Of a stretch of 64,000 nucleotides of DNA, positions 45,211-55,411 are shown one piece after another (position 1 is the stretch's first letter; the number at the start of each line of letters is the position of its first letter). The notes beneath the pieces were generated by a model. It was not told the origin of the DNA. It did no database searches and saw nothing but the letters and a program-made list of their open reading frames with translations. Source of the DNA: Desulfosporosinus shakirovi (lineage in GTDB: Bacteria; Bacillota; Desulfitobacteriia; Desulfitobacteriales; Desulfitobacteriaceae); the NCBI RefSeq assembly GCF_020595055.1, contig NZ_JAJDOO010000022.1, positions 19,941 through 83,940 of the forward strand, given 5' to 3'. A program made the position numbers and the translations under genes.

Positions 45211-46209
45211 ATGAGAGGGGGTCTATTAAAGATGGAATTGAAAAGGCGTCCCCGCCGTTTGCGAGCTAACGAGACTATCCGCAGTATGGTACGGGAAAAC
45301 CATATCAGAATTGAGAACTTAATTTACCCAATGTTTGTGATGCCTGGAGAAAAGAAAAAGGTGGAGATTTCCTCCATGCCTGGAGTATATAATTATTCAC
45401 TCGATGAATTTATCCTTGCACTTCATGAAGTTGTAGAACTGGGAGTACCTGCTGTCTTGTTATTCGGGATTCCGGAGAGCAAGGACAGTGTGGGGTCAGG
45501 GGCTTACCATGAGCATGGAATTGTACAGCAAGCTGCACGATTAGCTAAACAACATTACCCAAACCTCTATGTTATTACGGATGTCTGTTTGTGTGAATAT
45601 ACGGATCATGGACACTGTGGCCTGATTGAAAATGGACAAATATTAAATGACCCGACGCTTGACTTACTTGCCAAGACGGCTCTTTCTCAGGTCCGAGCAG
45701 GTGCAGATATGGTTGCCCCTTCCGATATGATGGATGGGCGAGTAGCAGCTATTAGGGAAATGTTAGATAAAGAGGGTTTTTCTCATATTCCGATTATGGC
45801 CTATTCGGCTAAGTTCGCCTCCGGATTTTATGGACCTTTCCGAGAGGCAGCGGGATCGACCCCTCAGTTCGGAGATCGCAGAACCTATCAAATGGATCCA
45901 GCCAATGGCAATGAAGCTATGCTGGAGACGGATTTGGATATAGAAGAGGGAGCCGACATGATCATTGTAAAGCCGGCTTTGTCTTATGGAGATATTATAT
46001 ATCGAACTAAAGAGAAATACGGTGTGCCACTTGTGGCTTATAATGTCAGCGGAGAATACGCCATGGTCAAAGCTGCTGCTGCCAATGGGTGGATTGATGA
46101 GAAGCGCATTGTCTTAGAGGCCCTTCTGAGTATGAAGCGTGCCGGAGCAGATTTGCTGATCACTTATCACGCTTTAGATGTAGCCCGTTGGCTAAGAGAG
46201 GAGCGTTAA
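45211..46209 (+). CDS. hemB: Porphobilinogen synthase
   Basis: A 332-residue 5-aminolevulinate dehydratase. It has the metal-site cysteines in [14 protein letters not shown] (about 131-144), the Schiff-base region [18 protein letters not shown] and [11 protein letters not shown] with [12 protein letters not shown] 45211 has GAGG in front; ATG 45232 behind GAGGGGG is an equally good start and fits the usual N-terminus. It lies inside the siroheme-route heme block. Confidence 0.95.
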   Translation: MRGGLLKMELKRRPRRLRANETIRSMVRENHIRIENLIYPMFVMPGEKKKVEISSMPGVYNYSLDEFILALHEVVELGVPAVLLFGIPESKDSVGSGAYHEHGIVQQAARLAKQHYPNLYVITDVCLCEYTDHGHCGLIENGQILNDPTLDLLAKTALSQVRAGADMVAPSDMMDGRVAAIREMLDKEGFSHIPIMAYSAKFASGFYGPFREAAGSTPQFGDRRTYQMDPANGNEAMLETDLDIEEGADMIIVKPALSYGDIIYRTKEKYGVPLVAYNVSGEYAMVKAAAANGWIDEKRIVLEALLSMKRAGADLLITYHALDVARWLREER

Positions 46210-46211
46210 GC

Positions 46212-47207
46212 ATGATTGTTTCTTGGAATACGACAAATGATTGCAATATGTTTTGTGATCATTGCTATCGTGATGCAGGCTGTAAAGCAGAAGATGAACT
46301 TAGCACATCTGAGGCAAGGACTTTGCTGGAGCAAATTGCCAAAGCAGGGTTCAAGATTATGATTTTTAGTGGGGGAGAGCCTTTATTAAGACCGGATATT
46401 GTTGAACTGGTGGCCTATGCCACCTCACTTGGATTGCGACCTGTTTTCGGAACGAACGGAACTCTAATTACCTTAGAGTTAGCCCGTCAACTTAAAGAGG
46501 CCGGTGCCATGGGAATGGGCATATCACTAGACTCTCTTGACAAAGCAAAACATGATCAATTTCGAAAATTTCCGGACGCCTGGGACGGGGCAGTGCGTGG
46601 GATGAAAAATTGCCGCGAAGTCGGACTCCCATTCCAGATTCATACCACAGTTATGGATTGGAATGCACACGAGGTGGAAGCCATCACGGATTTTGCCGTG
46701 GAAATGGGCGCAGTAGCTCACCATTTCTTTTTCCTCGTACCGACAGGGAGAGCTGTGTCCATCGAGGAAGAGTCCTTAAGGGCTGAGGCCTACGAAGACA
46801 TCTTAACTAGAATCATGAAAAAACAGCAGACGGTTGATATCGAATTAAAACCTACATGTGCCCCTCAGTTTATGAGAATTGCCAAACAAATGGGGATTGA
46901 TATGCGCTTTAGCCGCGGTTGTTTAGCAGGTACTGCTTATTGCATCATTGGACCAAAGGGCCAAGTCCAACCCTGTGCTTATTTAAATATTCCGCTGGGG
47001 GATGTCAGAGAGACTCCCTTTGATGAAATTTGGCGTAATAACGAAGTATTGCAGACCTTGCGTACCCTTGATTATAAAGGCGGCTGTGGATCATGTCAGT
47101 ATAAACATGCTTGTGGCGGTTGCCGTGCACGTGCTGCCTATTATAACGAAGGGGATTACATGGCCGAGGAGCCGTGGTGCTTATATCACGGAAGGAAGGG
47201 GGTTTAG
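46212..47207 (+). CDS. ahbD: Radical SAM heme synthase AhbD/NirJ2
   Basis: 331 residues from ATG 46212, behind AGAGGAG and two bases after the hemB stop. The radical SAM cluster is C11, C15 and C18 (NDCNMFCDHCY), followed by SGGEPLL. The C-terminal GGCGSCQYKHACGGCRARA supplies auxiliary cluster ligands. AhbD-type enzymes decarboxylate the two propionates of iron-coproporphyrin III to give heme. It is followed immediately by the siroheme decarboxylase gene. Confidence 0.9.
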   Translation: MIVSWNTTNDCNMFCDHCYRDAGCKAEDELSTSEARTLLEQIAKAGFKIMIFSGGEPLLRPDIVELVAYATSLGLRPVFGTNGTLITLELARQLKEAGAMGMGISLDSLDKAKHDQFRKFPDAWDGAVRGMKNCREVGLPFQIHTTVMDWNAHEVEAITDFAVEMGAVAHHFFFLVPTGRAVSIEEESLRAEAYEDILTRIMKKQQTVDIELKPTCAPQFMRIAKQMGIDMRFSRGCLAGTAYCIIGPKGQVQPCAYLNIPLGDVRETPFDEIWRNNEVLQTLRTLDYKGGCGSCQYKHACGGCRARAAYYNEGDYMAEEPWCLYHGRKGV

Positions 47208-47208
47208 T

Positions 47209-48231
47209 ATGGATGCAACCGATCGCTCCTTACTGAATGCCATCCAAAATGATTTTCCGATAGCCGAATATCCCTATCGAATCTTAGGGGAAGCAGTTGG
47301 CATAAATGAAACCGAGGCCTTTCTACGAATTCAACAACTTAGACAGGATGGGATTATTCGTCGCTTAGGCGGGGTCTTTGATTCTCGCCGTTTAGGGTAT
47401 TACAGTACATTATGTGCCGGTAAGATCCCAGAAGAGAAAATTCCTGTCTTGGCTGAACTCCTTGACGGAATTTCCGGGGTGACACACAACTATATTCGTG
47501 ATCACGTCTATAATGTTTGGTTTACTCTAATAGCTCGCTCACACGCTGTCACAGAAAGCATCCTTCAAAACATCCGTGAAGTGATGGGATTAACCGACAT
47601 CTTTACCCTTCCGGCCTCCCGGGTTTTTAAAATCAACGTTAATTTCGATTTTGATCAGTCTATTGACGATATGGAACGCGAAGAAGGCCAGAATGCTTCT
47701 GGGGATGATGTATTGCGCGGTGCGCATAAGGAAGAAGTCTCTCCTTATGAATTAATAAATGATGAGATTGTCCTAATTCGAATAATTCAGGGTAATCTGC
47801 CGGATTCCCCAACTCCATTTACAGTCCTGGCCGAAAGTATCTATTGGCCTACTGACAAGGTTATTTCCGTTGCAAATCGTTTGTTAGACGTAAAAATTCT
47901 GAGGCGTTTTGGTGCGGTTCTTCGTCATCAAAAAGCAGGCTTCGTAGCCAATGCTATGGGAGTTTGGCAGGTTGATCCAGAAGAGGCGGATACGGTCGGG
48001 CAAATCATGGCACGCTTCAAGGAAGTTAGCCATTGTTACCAGCGGCCAACACTTCCTGATTGGCCCTATAACATCTTCACCATGATACATGGTCGCTCGG
48101 CGGAGGATTGTGAAGACATCATGAAGAGAATTTCGCTGGCAACTGGGGTAAAGACTTATTCTATGCTCTTTAGTGTTGCTGAATTAAAAAAGAGCAGTAT
48201 GCAATATTTTCTGGAAGAAGAGGCTGATTAG
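47209..48231 (+). CDS. ahbAB: Fused siroheme decarboxylase AhbA-AhbB (NirDL type)
   Basis: 340 residues from ATG 47209 behind GGAAGGAAGGGGG; an upstream in-frame start at 47002 runs through ahbD and is rejected. Two Lrp/AsnC-like halves are joined: about 1-150 (HTH-like [19 protein letters not shown], then [13 protein letters not shown]) and about 180-335 ([19 protein letters not shown], then [12 protein letters not shown]). In other bacteria AhbA and AhbB are separate subunits that decarboxylate siroheme to 12,18-didecarboxysiroheme. The RRxG histidine-containing loops are kept in both halves. Confidence 0.92.
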   Translation: MDATDRSLLNAIQNDFPIAEYPYRILGEAVGINETEAFLRIQQLRQDGIIRRLGGVFDSRRLGYYSTLCAGKIPEEKIPVLAELLDGISGVTHNYIRDHVYNVWFTLIARSHAVTESILQNIREVMGLTDIFTLPASRVFKINVNFDFDQSIDDMEREEGQNASGDDVLRGAHKEEVSPYELINDEIVLIRIIQGNLPDSPTPFTVLAESIYWPTDKVISVANRLLDVKILRRFGAVLRHQKAGFVANAMGVWQVDPEEADTVGQIMARFKEVSHCYQRPTLPDWPYNIFTMIHGRSAEDCEDIMKRISLATGVKTYSMLFSVAELKKSSMQYFLEEEAD

Positions 48232-48248
48232 AAAGGGGCTGCAAAATA

Positions 48249-49538
48249 TTGAGTCTTGTAGATGAAAAAAGCCGCCAAGCGTTTGCCAGGGCCCAGGTTG
48301 TTATTCCCGGAGGAGTAAATTCGCCGGTTAGGGCCTTCAAATCCGTAGGTCGTGACCCAGTATTTATAGATCGGGGACAGGGAGCCCATATCTGGGATAT
48401 TGACGGTAATCAATATCTTGATTTTGTTGGTTCTTGGGGCCCATTGATTGTTGGACATGCTCATCCTGATGTTGTGGCTGCGATTAAGCGAGTAGCCGAG
48501 CGCGGAACGAGTTACGGTGCACCTACCGAAGTCGAAACTGTCTTAGCAGAGGAAGTCTTGAAAGCTTATCCTTCCATGGAGATGATACGCATGGTTAATT
48601 CCGGAACGGAAGCGACCATGAGTGCCTTACGTCTGGCTCGAGGGGTGACCGGCAGGGCCAAAATCGTTAAATTTGAGGGTTGCTATCATGGTCATGCTGA
48701 CCAACTTCTGATTAAGGCCGGGAGTGGGGCTCTTACCTTTGGAGTTCCAACCTCTCCAGGAGTTCCGGCCCAAACGGCAGCCACCACAATCTCTGCTCAG
48801 TTTAATGATCTTGAAGGGTTAAGAGAAATCTTTAAACGCGAAGGGGAAGAGATTGCTTGTGTAATCTTAGAACCAGTGGCAGGAAACATGGGTGTAGTCT
48901 TACCTGAAGGAGAGTTTTTACAAGGGGTTCGACGTCTAACAGAAGAGTATGGTGCATTACTCATATTTGATGAAGTAATGACTGGTTTCAGAGTAAGTTA
49001 TGGAGGGGCCCAGGCCTATTATGGAATAGATCCGGATTTAACCTGTCTGGGCAAAGTCATTGGCGGGGGGCTTCCGGTAGGCGCTTATGGTGGAAAGCGC
49101 CAATACATGGCCCAGATATCCCCTAGCGGACCAATTTATCAAGCGGGTACTTTGTCGGGTAATCCCTTGGCGATGAACGCCGGTTTAGCAACCTTGAAAT
49201 TGCTTCAACAACCAGGTACATATCAAAATTTACAAGCCAAGACCACTCGGCTTGCTGAAGGTTTAAAACAGCTTGCTCAAGAAGCCGGACTTCCTATTTG
49301 GACCAATGCCGTCGGTGCCATGTTTTCCGCGTTTTTTACAAATATACCGGTCAAGGATTATGCCAGCGCCTGTACATCAGATGTAGAACGGTTTGCTAAG
49401 TTCTTCAGGGGAATGTTAGAGCGTGGCATTTACTTAGCTCCCAGTCAATTTGAAGCAGTCTTTTTATCAATGGCCCATACAGACTCGGACATTGACCAAA
49501 CCTTAGAGCAAGCTCGAATCGTCCTTAAAACTCTCTAG
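48249..49538 (+). CDS. hemL: Glutamate-1-semialdehyde 2,1-aminomutase
   Basis: A 429-residue PLP-dependent aminomutase making 5-aminolevulinate. Hallmarks are [41 protein letters not shown] and the PLP-lysine region [16 protein letters not shown]. It starts with TTG behind AAAGGGG. With hemA, hemB, hemC and cobA-hemD it completes the precursor branch. Confidence 0.96.
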   Translation: MSLVDEKSRQAFARAQVVIPGGVNSPVRAFKSVGRDPVFIDRGQGAHIWDIDGNQYLDFVGSWGPLIVGHAHPDVVAAIKRVAERGTSYGAPTEVETVLAEEVLKAYPSMEMIRMVNSGTEATMSALRLARGVTGRAKIVKFEGCYHGHADQLLIKAGSGALTFGVPTSPGVPAQTAATTISAQFNDLEGLREIFKREGEEIACVILEPVAGNMGVVLPEGEFLQGVRRLTEEYGALLIFDEVMTGFRVSYGGAQAYYGIDPDLTCLGKVIGGGLPVGAYGGKRQYMAQISPSGPIYQAGTLSGNPLAMNAGLATLKLLQQPGTYQNLQAKTTRLAEGLKQLAQEAGLPIWTNAVGAMFSAFFTNIPVKDYASACTSDVERFAKFFRGMLERGIYLAPSQFEAVFLSMAHTDSDIDQTLEQARIVLKTL

Positions 49539-49613
49539 TAAGCTAGTCCTGAAAGAGAACAGAGGGGTAAACTGGGTTATTTATGGTAACCTTATCAGAG
49601 AGGTGTCTTCTGC

Positions 49614-49910
49614 ATGAAATCTAAAAGGGTCGTGAGAACTCTTATTACGTTAGGCTTAATAGCAGCCTTGATAGCTGTGCTTTATGCTTCACAAAATAGC
49701 GATCCATCGAATCCACATTCATCGGTGCCGGAAGAAACTTGGATTCATGGACCCAAAGGACACGGGTATGCTGTCATGAACAACCAGCAACCTTGGAAAC
49801 AGTGCTATGAATGTCATGAAAAGAAAGGTCTGGGCGGCGAAGTTTATTGTCAGAGTTGTCATGATCAATCAGGGGTAAACGTACTGATACCCCAAAAACC
49901 TTCGCAATAG
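49614..49910 (+). CDS. Small membrane-anchored diheme cytochrome c
   Basis: A 98-residue protein with an N-terminal hydrophobic helix (about 9-26) as signal or anchor and two heme-binding motifs, CYECH and CQSCH, 17 residues apart. HGPKGHGYAVM supplies possible axial histidines. It would be extracytoplasmic and depend on ResBC from the same gene block and on the heme route just upstream. The family is not recognised beyond c-type; the partner is unknown. Confidence 0.85.
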   Translation: MKSKRVVRTLITLGLIAALIAVLYASQNSDPSNPHSSVPEETWIHGPKGHGYAVMNNQQPWKQCYECHEKKGLGGEVYCQSCHDQSGVNVLIPQKPSQ

Positions 49911-49956
49911 TTGTTAGGCTCAACTGATCCAACCAATTTTCGGTTACTTACCAATT

Positions 49957-49993
49957 AAAACGCTGAAAAAGATAATCTTTTATCAGCGTTTTT
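49957..49993 (+). terminator. Terminator after the diheme cytochrome
   Basis: AAAACGCTGA and TCAGCGTTTTT form a stem with a T run, ending the heme/cytochrome block. Confidence 0.88.
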
Positions 49994-50106
49994 GCAATTT
50001 TGGCTGTTTTTTTCGAAGCAGACTAAACGACTAAACACTTCCTGCTGAAAACTAAGGGCTAATAGATGATTTATTTATAATTAGGCAGCAGTAGCTTCGT
50101 GAGCCC

Positions 50107-50766
50107 TTAGAGATGATCTTTCAAGTCTTGATAGAAGTTTGCCTTGGCTGTCTCGTAGTAGGGAGTAACCCATAAAAATGCTATCCCTAAAGTTATTACG
50201 CCCAATAGAAACCAGCCTAGGTAACTTAACCAAAACTTAAACAGTTCAGATTTAAAGCCAACCATCATGAGTTTACTTTGGTTTAATGCTTCAAAGGCAC
50301 TTAGCTGAGGGTTATCTATCATAATATAGTAGGCCATGGAATATCGTAAAGCAGCAATAATTCCCGGAATGATAAGAAGAAGACTCCACAAAATTATGAA
50401 AAATGTCGTGAGGAGATTCAGAACAAAGGCTTTTAGGAAAAACTTAAACCCTCCAAACATATCCTCAATGATCGGTCCTTTTTGCCTTACTAACTTGAGA
50501 AAATAGCCAGATACCCCGAGTGTTATTGGTCCGATCAAAATGAAGCTTAATAAATCAGCTAAGGGTGTCAAGGTGCTTGTATAAGGAACACTAATGAGTT
50601 CTCCATTAAGCCAAATAAATTGAACGGAATGTATCGTATTTACATTTCCTTCTGTAAAAGCAATTGTGAGTAGCCAGGCAATAAAACTCACAATTCCGGC
50701 TTGAAGCCATGTGCCCTTTAACTGTTCCCTGGCCCTAAGTTTTAGATCATAGCTTTCTTGAGGCAT
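50107..50766 (-). CDS. DUF975-family integral membrane protein
   Basis: 219 residues from the ATG at 50766 (MPQESYDLKLRAREQLKG), which has AAGGAG upstream; a longer frame to 50889 overlaps a corA remnant and is rejected. Several hydrophobic helices surround an LRYSMAYYIMIDNP segment and the DNPQLSAFEALNQSKLMMVG helix typical of DUF975. The function of the family is unknown. Confidence 0.82.
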   Translation of the reverse strand: MPQESYDLKLRAREQLKGTWLQAGIVSFIAWLLTIAFTEGNVNTIHSVQFIWLNGELISVPYTSTLTPLADLLSFILIGPITLGVSGYFLKLVRQKGPIIEDMFGGFKFFLKAFVLNLLTTFFIILWSLLLIIPGIIAALRYSMAYYIMIDNPQLSAFEALNQSKLMMVGFKSELFKFWLSYLGWFLLGVITLGIAFLWVTPYYETAKANFYQDLKDHL

Positions 50767-50770
50767 TTTT

Positions 50771-50983
50771 AGTCTCCTTTCATCTTGCCCTGAAATTCTG
50801 GATAAAATAGTAGATCGGAATTTACCAGCCGTGTATGAGATAGAGGATAAAATAGATAGGATAGACTTAAATCCGGATAATAAATCCAATATGCTGGAAT
50901 TGAATTGGAAATATGGTTATTTCATAGTTTTAGGAGTAATGATCGGTATCTCTATGTTCTTGTGGTTTAAAGGAATGGTTTAA
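50771..50983 (+). pseudogene. corA magnesium transporter remnant
   Basis: An open stretch without a proper start reads PEILDKIVDRNLPAVYEIED, which matches the middle of CorA, then jumps to NMLELNWKYGYFIVLGVMIG and ends FLWFKGMV, which matches the last transmembrane helix and tail after the GMN motif. About half the protein, including the first helix and GMN, is missing. The front overlaps the start of the divergent DUF975 gene, so the remnant was cut by deletion. Confidence 0.7.
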
Positions 50984-51113
50984 TACATAATAGTGTCTTT
51001 ATTCAATATTGTGAAAAATTATTTCATTAATCCCATTATAGGTTATAAATGGTATAATTGAAACTATGTAATCTTGAAGTGATGAGGGGGTTAGAGTCAC
51101 GCTGCAATCCATT

Positions 51114-51143
51114 AGCCGGGGAAGAACTCTTAGTTTCCCGGCT
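51114..51143 (+). other. GC-rich hairpin upstream of the M3 peptidase
   Basis: AGCCGGGGAA pairs with TTTCCCGGCT (one G-T wobble) in the gap between the corA remnant and the peptidase gene. Only a distant T run follows. It may be the leftover terminator or leader of the lost corA gene. The rest of the gap shows nothing. Confidence 0.45.
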
Positions 51144-51228
51144 TAAACTATTGCTAAGACTTTTTTACTTGTAAATTTGAATCTGTGAAATAATAAAGGT
51201 AGAATCAGACATAAGGAAGGTGAATACC

Positions 51229-52923
51229 ATGAAATTTACGGAGTTTGCTTATATACGGCCCGATTTAAGGGAGGTAGAGACCAAGTTTTCTGAACTTTTA
51301 ACAAAGTTCGAACAGGCTGAAGATTTTCAGCAACAGGATGTTGTGATGGTAGCGCTTAATAAGCTAAGAAGCGAATTTGAGTCGATGGAGCAACTTGTAC
51401 ATATACGGCATACCATTGATACTACGGACCCTTTTTACGAGAAGGAACAGGCCTTTTTTGACGAAGGAACACCAATTTATCAGGGCCTGATATCCCGATA
51501 TTATCGGTCCTTGGTCAACTCTAAATTCAGACAGGCTTTGGAAGAAAAATGGGGAAAACAGCTTTTTGTCAAAGCCGATCTAACAATCAAAACCTTCGAA
51601 CCAGAAATCATTGAAGACTTGCAACAGGAAAATAAACTATCTAGTGAATATACCAAACTCATTGCTTCGGCGAAGATAATGTTTGAAGGTGAAGAAAGAA
51701 ATTTGCCGGGGTTGGTTCCTTTTCAGCTATCAACTGATCGAGCCACGAGGAAACGTGCCAATGAGGCTAAATATGCTTTCTTTAAGGCTAATGAAGTAAA
51801 GCTGGATGAAATCTATGACGGCTTGGTTAAAATCAGGACACGGATGGCCCAAAAGCTGGGTTTTGCAAATTATATTGAACTTGGTTATGCCAGGATGCTT
51901 AGGTCAGACTACACACCAGAAATGGTGGCAGACTTCCGTAAGCAGGTTAAAGAGTCTATTGTCCCAGTGGGAAGCAAGTTGCGAGAACGACAAAGAAAAC
52001 GGCTGGGGTTAGATACTTTGCCATATTATGATGAGAAATTCAGTTTTCAAACGGGTAATGCTACTCCTCAAGGGGATCCTGAATGGATAGTGAGCAACGG
52101 TCGACGTATGTATAATGAGCTGTCAAAAGAGACCAGTGAATTTTTTGAGTTTATGGTGGAAAATGAACTAATGGACTTGGTAAGTAAAAGGGGCAAGGCG
52201 GGGGGCGGCTATTGCACTTATATTAGTCAATATCAGGTTCCCTATATCTTCTCGAATTTTAATGGGACATCAGGGGACATTGATGTTTTGACCCATGAAG
52301 CTGGGCATGCTTTTCAAGTTTATTGCAGCAGAAATTTTCAAATTCCCGAATATCATTGGCCAACATACGAAGCATGCGAGATCCACTCGATGAGCATGGA
52401 ATTTTTCACGTGGCCTTGGATGGAACTTTTCTTCAAAGGAGATACGGATAAATATAAGTTTAGCCATTTGAGTGATGCGTTACTGTTTATCCCTTATGGG
52501 GTCAGTGTGGATGAATTTCAGCATTTTGTCTACGATCACCCAGAGGCCTCTCCACAGGATCGAAAAGCAGCCTGGAGAGAAATTGAAAGAAAATACCTGC
52601 CGCATCGAGATTATGAAGACAATGATTATCTAGAAAGGGGCAGTTACTGGCATCAGCAGGGACATATTTTTGGCGATCCCTTTTATTACATAGATTATAC
52701 CTTAGCACAAATTTGTGCTTTTCAGTTCTGGAAGAGGTCCCGTGAAAATAGAGAATCCGCTTGGACAGATTACCTAAGGCTCTGTCAGGCCGGGGGCAGT
52801 CAATCCTTTTTAGAACTTGTTAAGTTAGCGAATTTGGTTTCACCGTTTCAAGATGGTTGCATCTCCTCTGTGGTAAAGGTCATTGAAAACTGGCTTAATG
52901 GAGTGGAGGATTCAAAGCTCTAA
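51229..52923 (+). CDS. M3-family oligoendopeptidase
   Basis: 564 residues from ATG 51229 behind AAGGAAGGTG. It is a cytoplasmic zinc peptidase of the PepF/thimet group: the metal site HEAGH lies near residue 355 in VLTHEAGHAFQVY, and the third ligand region EACEIHSMSMEF follows about 25 residues later. The substrate is probably short peptides. It is a stand-alone gene. Confidence 0.93.
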   Translation: MKFTEFAYIRPDLREVETKFSELLTKFEQAEDFQQQDVVMVALNKLRSEFESMEQLVHIRHTIDTTDPFYEKEQAFFDEGTPIYQGLISRYYRSLVNSKFRQALEEKWGKQLFVKADLTIKTFEPEIIEDLQQENKLSSEYTKLIASAKIMFEGEERNLPGLVPFQLSTDRATRKRANEAKYAFFKANEVKLDEIYDGLVKIRTRMAQKLGFANYIELGYARMLRSDYTPEMVADFRKQVKESIVPVGSKLRERQRKRLGLDTLPYYDEKFSFQTGNATPQGDPEWIVSNGRRMYNELSKETSEFFEFMVENELMDLVSKRGKAGGGYCTYISQYQVPYIFSNFNGTSGDIDVLTHEAGHAFQVYCSRNFQIPEYHWPTYEACEIHSMSMEFFTWPWMELFFKGDTDKYKFSHLSDALLFIPYGVSVDEFQHFVYDHPEASPQDRKAAWREIERKYLPHRDYEDNDYLERGSYWHQQGHIFGDPFYYIDYTLAQICAFQFWKRSRENRESAWTDYLRLCQAGGSQSFLELVKLANLVSPFQDGCISSVVKVIENWLNGVEDSKL

Positions 52924-52984
52924 TTAGAAAGTAAGGGATTGTGTGAAAGTTCAGTTCTAAATCCCAAGTGGTTACAACAAAAAG

Positions 52985-53021
52985 GCGTCCTCTTTCCACT
53001 ATCAAAGTGGAGTGAGGACGC
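52985..53021. terminator. Terminator between convergent genes
   Basis: GCGTCCTC/GAGGACGC and TCCACT/AGTGGA form a two-part stem with a short loop between the plus-strand peptidase and the minus-strand hydrolase. Confidence 0.8.
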
Positions 53022-53040
53022 TTGTGCTTTGTTGTATGTA

Positions 53041-54033
53041 CTAACGTGGTAGTATCCAGGTTACACCTGTTTCTTGGATGGCTACCTTTTCTATTTGGCC
53101 GGATGCCGCTTGACGGAAACGGGTAATGGGTTCATCCATAGGCTCTCTGGATAGGTTAAAAGCTCCCCAATGCATGGGGATAATCCATTTCGCCGACATT
53201 TCCTCGGCCATTTTCCAGGCCTGTTCAGGAGTAGCATGTTTAGCTTCAAAGGACTTTGGCGAGTAGGCTCCAATACCCATTATAGCTATATCAATCGGTA
53301 CCCCACTCAGTTGTTGTTGAATGAGTTCAGTGTAGCCCGTGTCGGCTCCGAAAAATATATTAATACCATTTTTAGATAAGAGGAGACTATTCGCTTCCAT
53401 ACCTTTTTTCCAAGGTATCCGGGCTCCCCAGTGTTTACCCTCGATAGCCTTAACAGTGACTCCTGCTAAAGACTTACTGTCTTGCCAGTGCATTTCTTCT
53501 ATGGATTTAAACTTCATACCCTTCCACAAGGGTGAGGTATTTTTGGCGGTAACAACAGAGGTATTAGGTGATTGAAACTTACGTAAGGTTGGATAATCAA
53601 AATGGTCTGTATGAGCGTGGGATACAAGTAATAAATCAATAGCACCCACTTCGTCGCTGCTCAGGGCGGAAGCTATATAACGGCTGGGCCCTATTGTTAG
53701 ATCACCAAGGGGGGTAATACCAATATTTGAGTTTAAGGCAGGATCAATAAGGATTCTTGTACCAAAGAAGTTGATTAAAAAGCTGGCGTGACCAAGCCAA
53801 GCTACCGTGACTTCATCGTTTAACCATTTACTGGGAGCTGGAATATAGTTGGGCTTTATTAATTTTTGTCCGGACTTTTCTCCACTTTGCTCGCCTAAGA
53901 CATTATTAATAGCGAAATAACCTCCTGTCAATCCTAGCGTGCCTAACATGCCCAGGCTGATAAATTCACGACGCGTGTATCGTGTCAGGGGTTGGTGACG
54001 TGACTCTGGGTCAAATAAATTACCTTGTTTCAA
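53041..54033 (-). CDS. Tat-exported metallo-beta-lactamase-fold hydrolase
   Basis: About 330 residues from a TTG at 54033, placed behind CAGGAG; an upstream ATG at 54054 would cover that ribosome site. A twin-arginine signal TRREFISLG with a hydrophobic stretch occupies about residues 20-45. The metal motif SHAHTDHFD and later conserved histidines (GKHWGAR, IPMHWGAF) place it near the UlaG/NAPE-PLD-like branch. It would be folded with metal inside and exported by the Tat genes at 33.9-35.0 kb. The substrate is unknown. Confidence 0.88.
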   Translation of the reverse strand: MKQGNLFDPESRHQPLTRYTRREFISLGMLGTLGLTGGYFAINNVLGEQSGEKSGQKLIKPNYIPAPSKWLNDEVTVAWLGHASFLINFFGTRILIDPALNSNIGITPLGDLTIGPSRYIASALSSDEVGAIDLLLVSHAHTDHFDYPTLRKFQSPNTSVVTAKNTSPLWKGMKFKSIEEMHWQDSKSLAGVTVKAIEGKHWGARIPWKKGMEANSLLLSKNGINIFFGADTGYTELIQQQLSGVPIDIAIMGIGAYSPKSFEAKHATPEQAWKMAEEMSAKWIIPMHWGAFNLSREPMDEPITRFRQAASGQIEKVAIQETGVTWILPR

Positions 54034-54118
54034 GAGTATCACTCCTGCATGCAAATGTGACTATAACTCATAAGTACGTATTTCTAGGAGATAATTCTTT
54101 GCGCGGTGTCAAAGGGTA

Positions 54119-55291
54119 CTACAAATTCTCAAGGAATAACCGGACTACATCAAATCCCCCAATTATAGTCCCTATTGAGCCTCCTAAATTTGCCATAGTG
54201 ACTATAATTAGAATCCTCGTCACCTTATTATTCCAGAAACCTTTAAGAGTAAAAACATCCTCAGATAGATTTTCAAAGTCTCCTACACTGGGTCGACGGA
54301 TATAAGCTTGTACAATGCCGGCAAACCATCCGGCTGCTATTAGTGGATGTAAGGTAGTTATCGGAGCGACTACAAAGGCTGTAAGAATAGTAAGCGGATG
54401 ACCAAAAGCAAGCGCAGTTCCCAGTGCTGCAAAAGATCCGGTCCATAGTACCCAACTTATAGTTTGCTGAACTCCAGCAGATGGATTTGCAATGAAAGTA
54501 TAGATAATAACCGCCATAATAAGAAGTGGAATCGACCAACCAATCACTTTAAGAGCCTTTGATTTAGCAGGAAGTTGAGATAAAAGCGCTAAATCGTGCT
54601 CTTTTTTTAGTTCTTCTTTAATACCGGGAACGTGTGCCGCTCCTAAAACAGCAAGAATCTTATTACCCGGAGCTTCTTTAATCTTCTGAGATAAATACTG
54701 ATCTCGCTCATCAATAAGAGGAAGCTTTAATTTGGGAAAGTTTACAGTAAACTCATTAAGTATTGAATTAAGCATGTCTTGAGATTTCATCTTTTCAAGA
54801 TCCTCTTCTGAAATGTCTTCGTCATCGAAAATACTAAAGAAAATCCCAGTAAGAAGCTTAGCTTTACCCCAGAATCCTACACCTTTCCAAATACGAGCAA
54901 AGGTTATTTGAATATTTCTATCAGCTAATACCAAGTTTGCACCTATTTCTTTAGCTGATTCAGCCCCCTGAATCATTTCTTGTCCAGCATTAATACCAAA
55001 TTGCTTTGCTATACGCTTTTGGAAGGAAGATATTACAAGATTTATCAAGAGTAAAGTGGCCTTTTTTTCTTTAATAATCTTAAAAATATCGGTCTCTTTC
55101 CACTTGTTACCTTCAATGATCGTCTGATATCTAGGTTCATCCAACTCGATACAAACAGAGTCAGGCTTTTCGTATTCAATAACTTCCTTCACCAGCTCGG
55201 CACTTTGCTTAGAGACGTGTGCAGTTCCGATAAGAATAAATTCCTTACCATCTAAATTTATTCTAGTAATGTTTTGGTTTTCTTCAAACAT
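54119..55291 (-). CDS. TraB-family membrane protein
   Basis: A 390-residue TraB/PrgY homologue. The GTAHVSKQS motif near residues 22-30, a CIELDEPRY segment and a later GAAHVPGI form the soluble part; four or so hydrophobic helices fill the last 150 residues (from about 235). The family has been linked to peptide-pheromone shutdown and to a possible protease activity, but the function here is unknown. The start is ATG behind AAGGAAGG. Confidence 0.88.
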   Translation of the reverse strand: MFEENQNITRINLDGKEFILIGTAHVSKQSAELVKEVIEYEKPDSVCIELDEPRYQTIIEGNKWKETDIFKIIKEKKATLLLINLVISSFQKRIAKQFGINAGQEMIQGAESAKEIGANLVLADRNIQITFARIWKGVGFWGKAKLLTGIFFSIFDDEDISEEDLEKMKSQDMLNSILNEFTVNFPKLKLPLIDERDQYLSQKIKEAPGNKILAVLGAAHVPGIKEELKKEHDLALLSQLPAKSKALKVIGWSIPLLIMAVIIYTFIANPSAGVQQTISWVLWTGSFAALGTALAFGHPLTILTAFVVAPITTLHPLIAAGWFAGIVQAYIRRPSVGDFENLSEDVFTLKGFWNNKVTRILIIVTMANLGGSIGTIIGGFDVVRLFLENL

Positions 55292-55411
55292 AAACTACCT
55301 TCCTTTATAACTTTCTTTACTAACAACCCTGCCTATTTTTTTTGCCATAGATTTATTGTACTCTATTCGCCCATTTACAACAAATCAACATGGATTGTTT
55401 GAAGAAAAAAA

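Noticed and set aside
47002..47208. Longer N-terminus for the siroheme decarboxylase
   Set aside because: The extension runs in a different frame through the 3' end of ahbD, and the ATG at 47209 has an excellent ribosome site and the family N-terminus.
50767..50889. Longer N-terminus for the DUF975 protein
   Set aside because: The extra residues are antisense to the corA remnant and lack family similarity, while ATG 50766 has AAGGAG.
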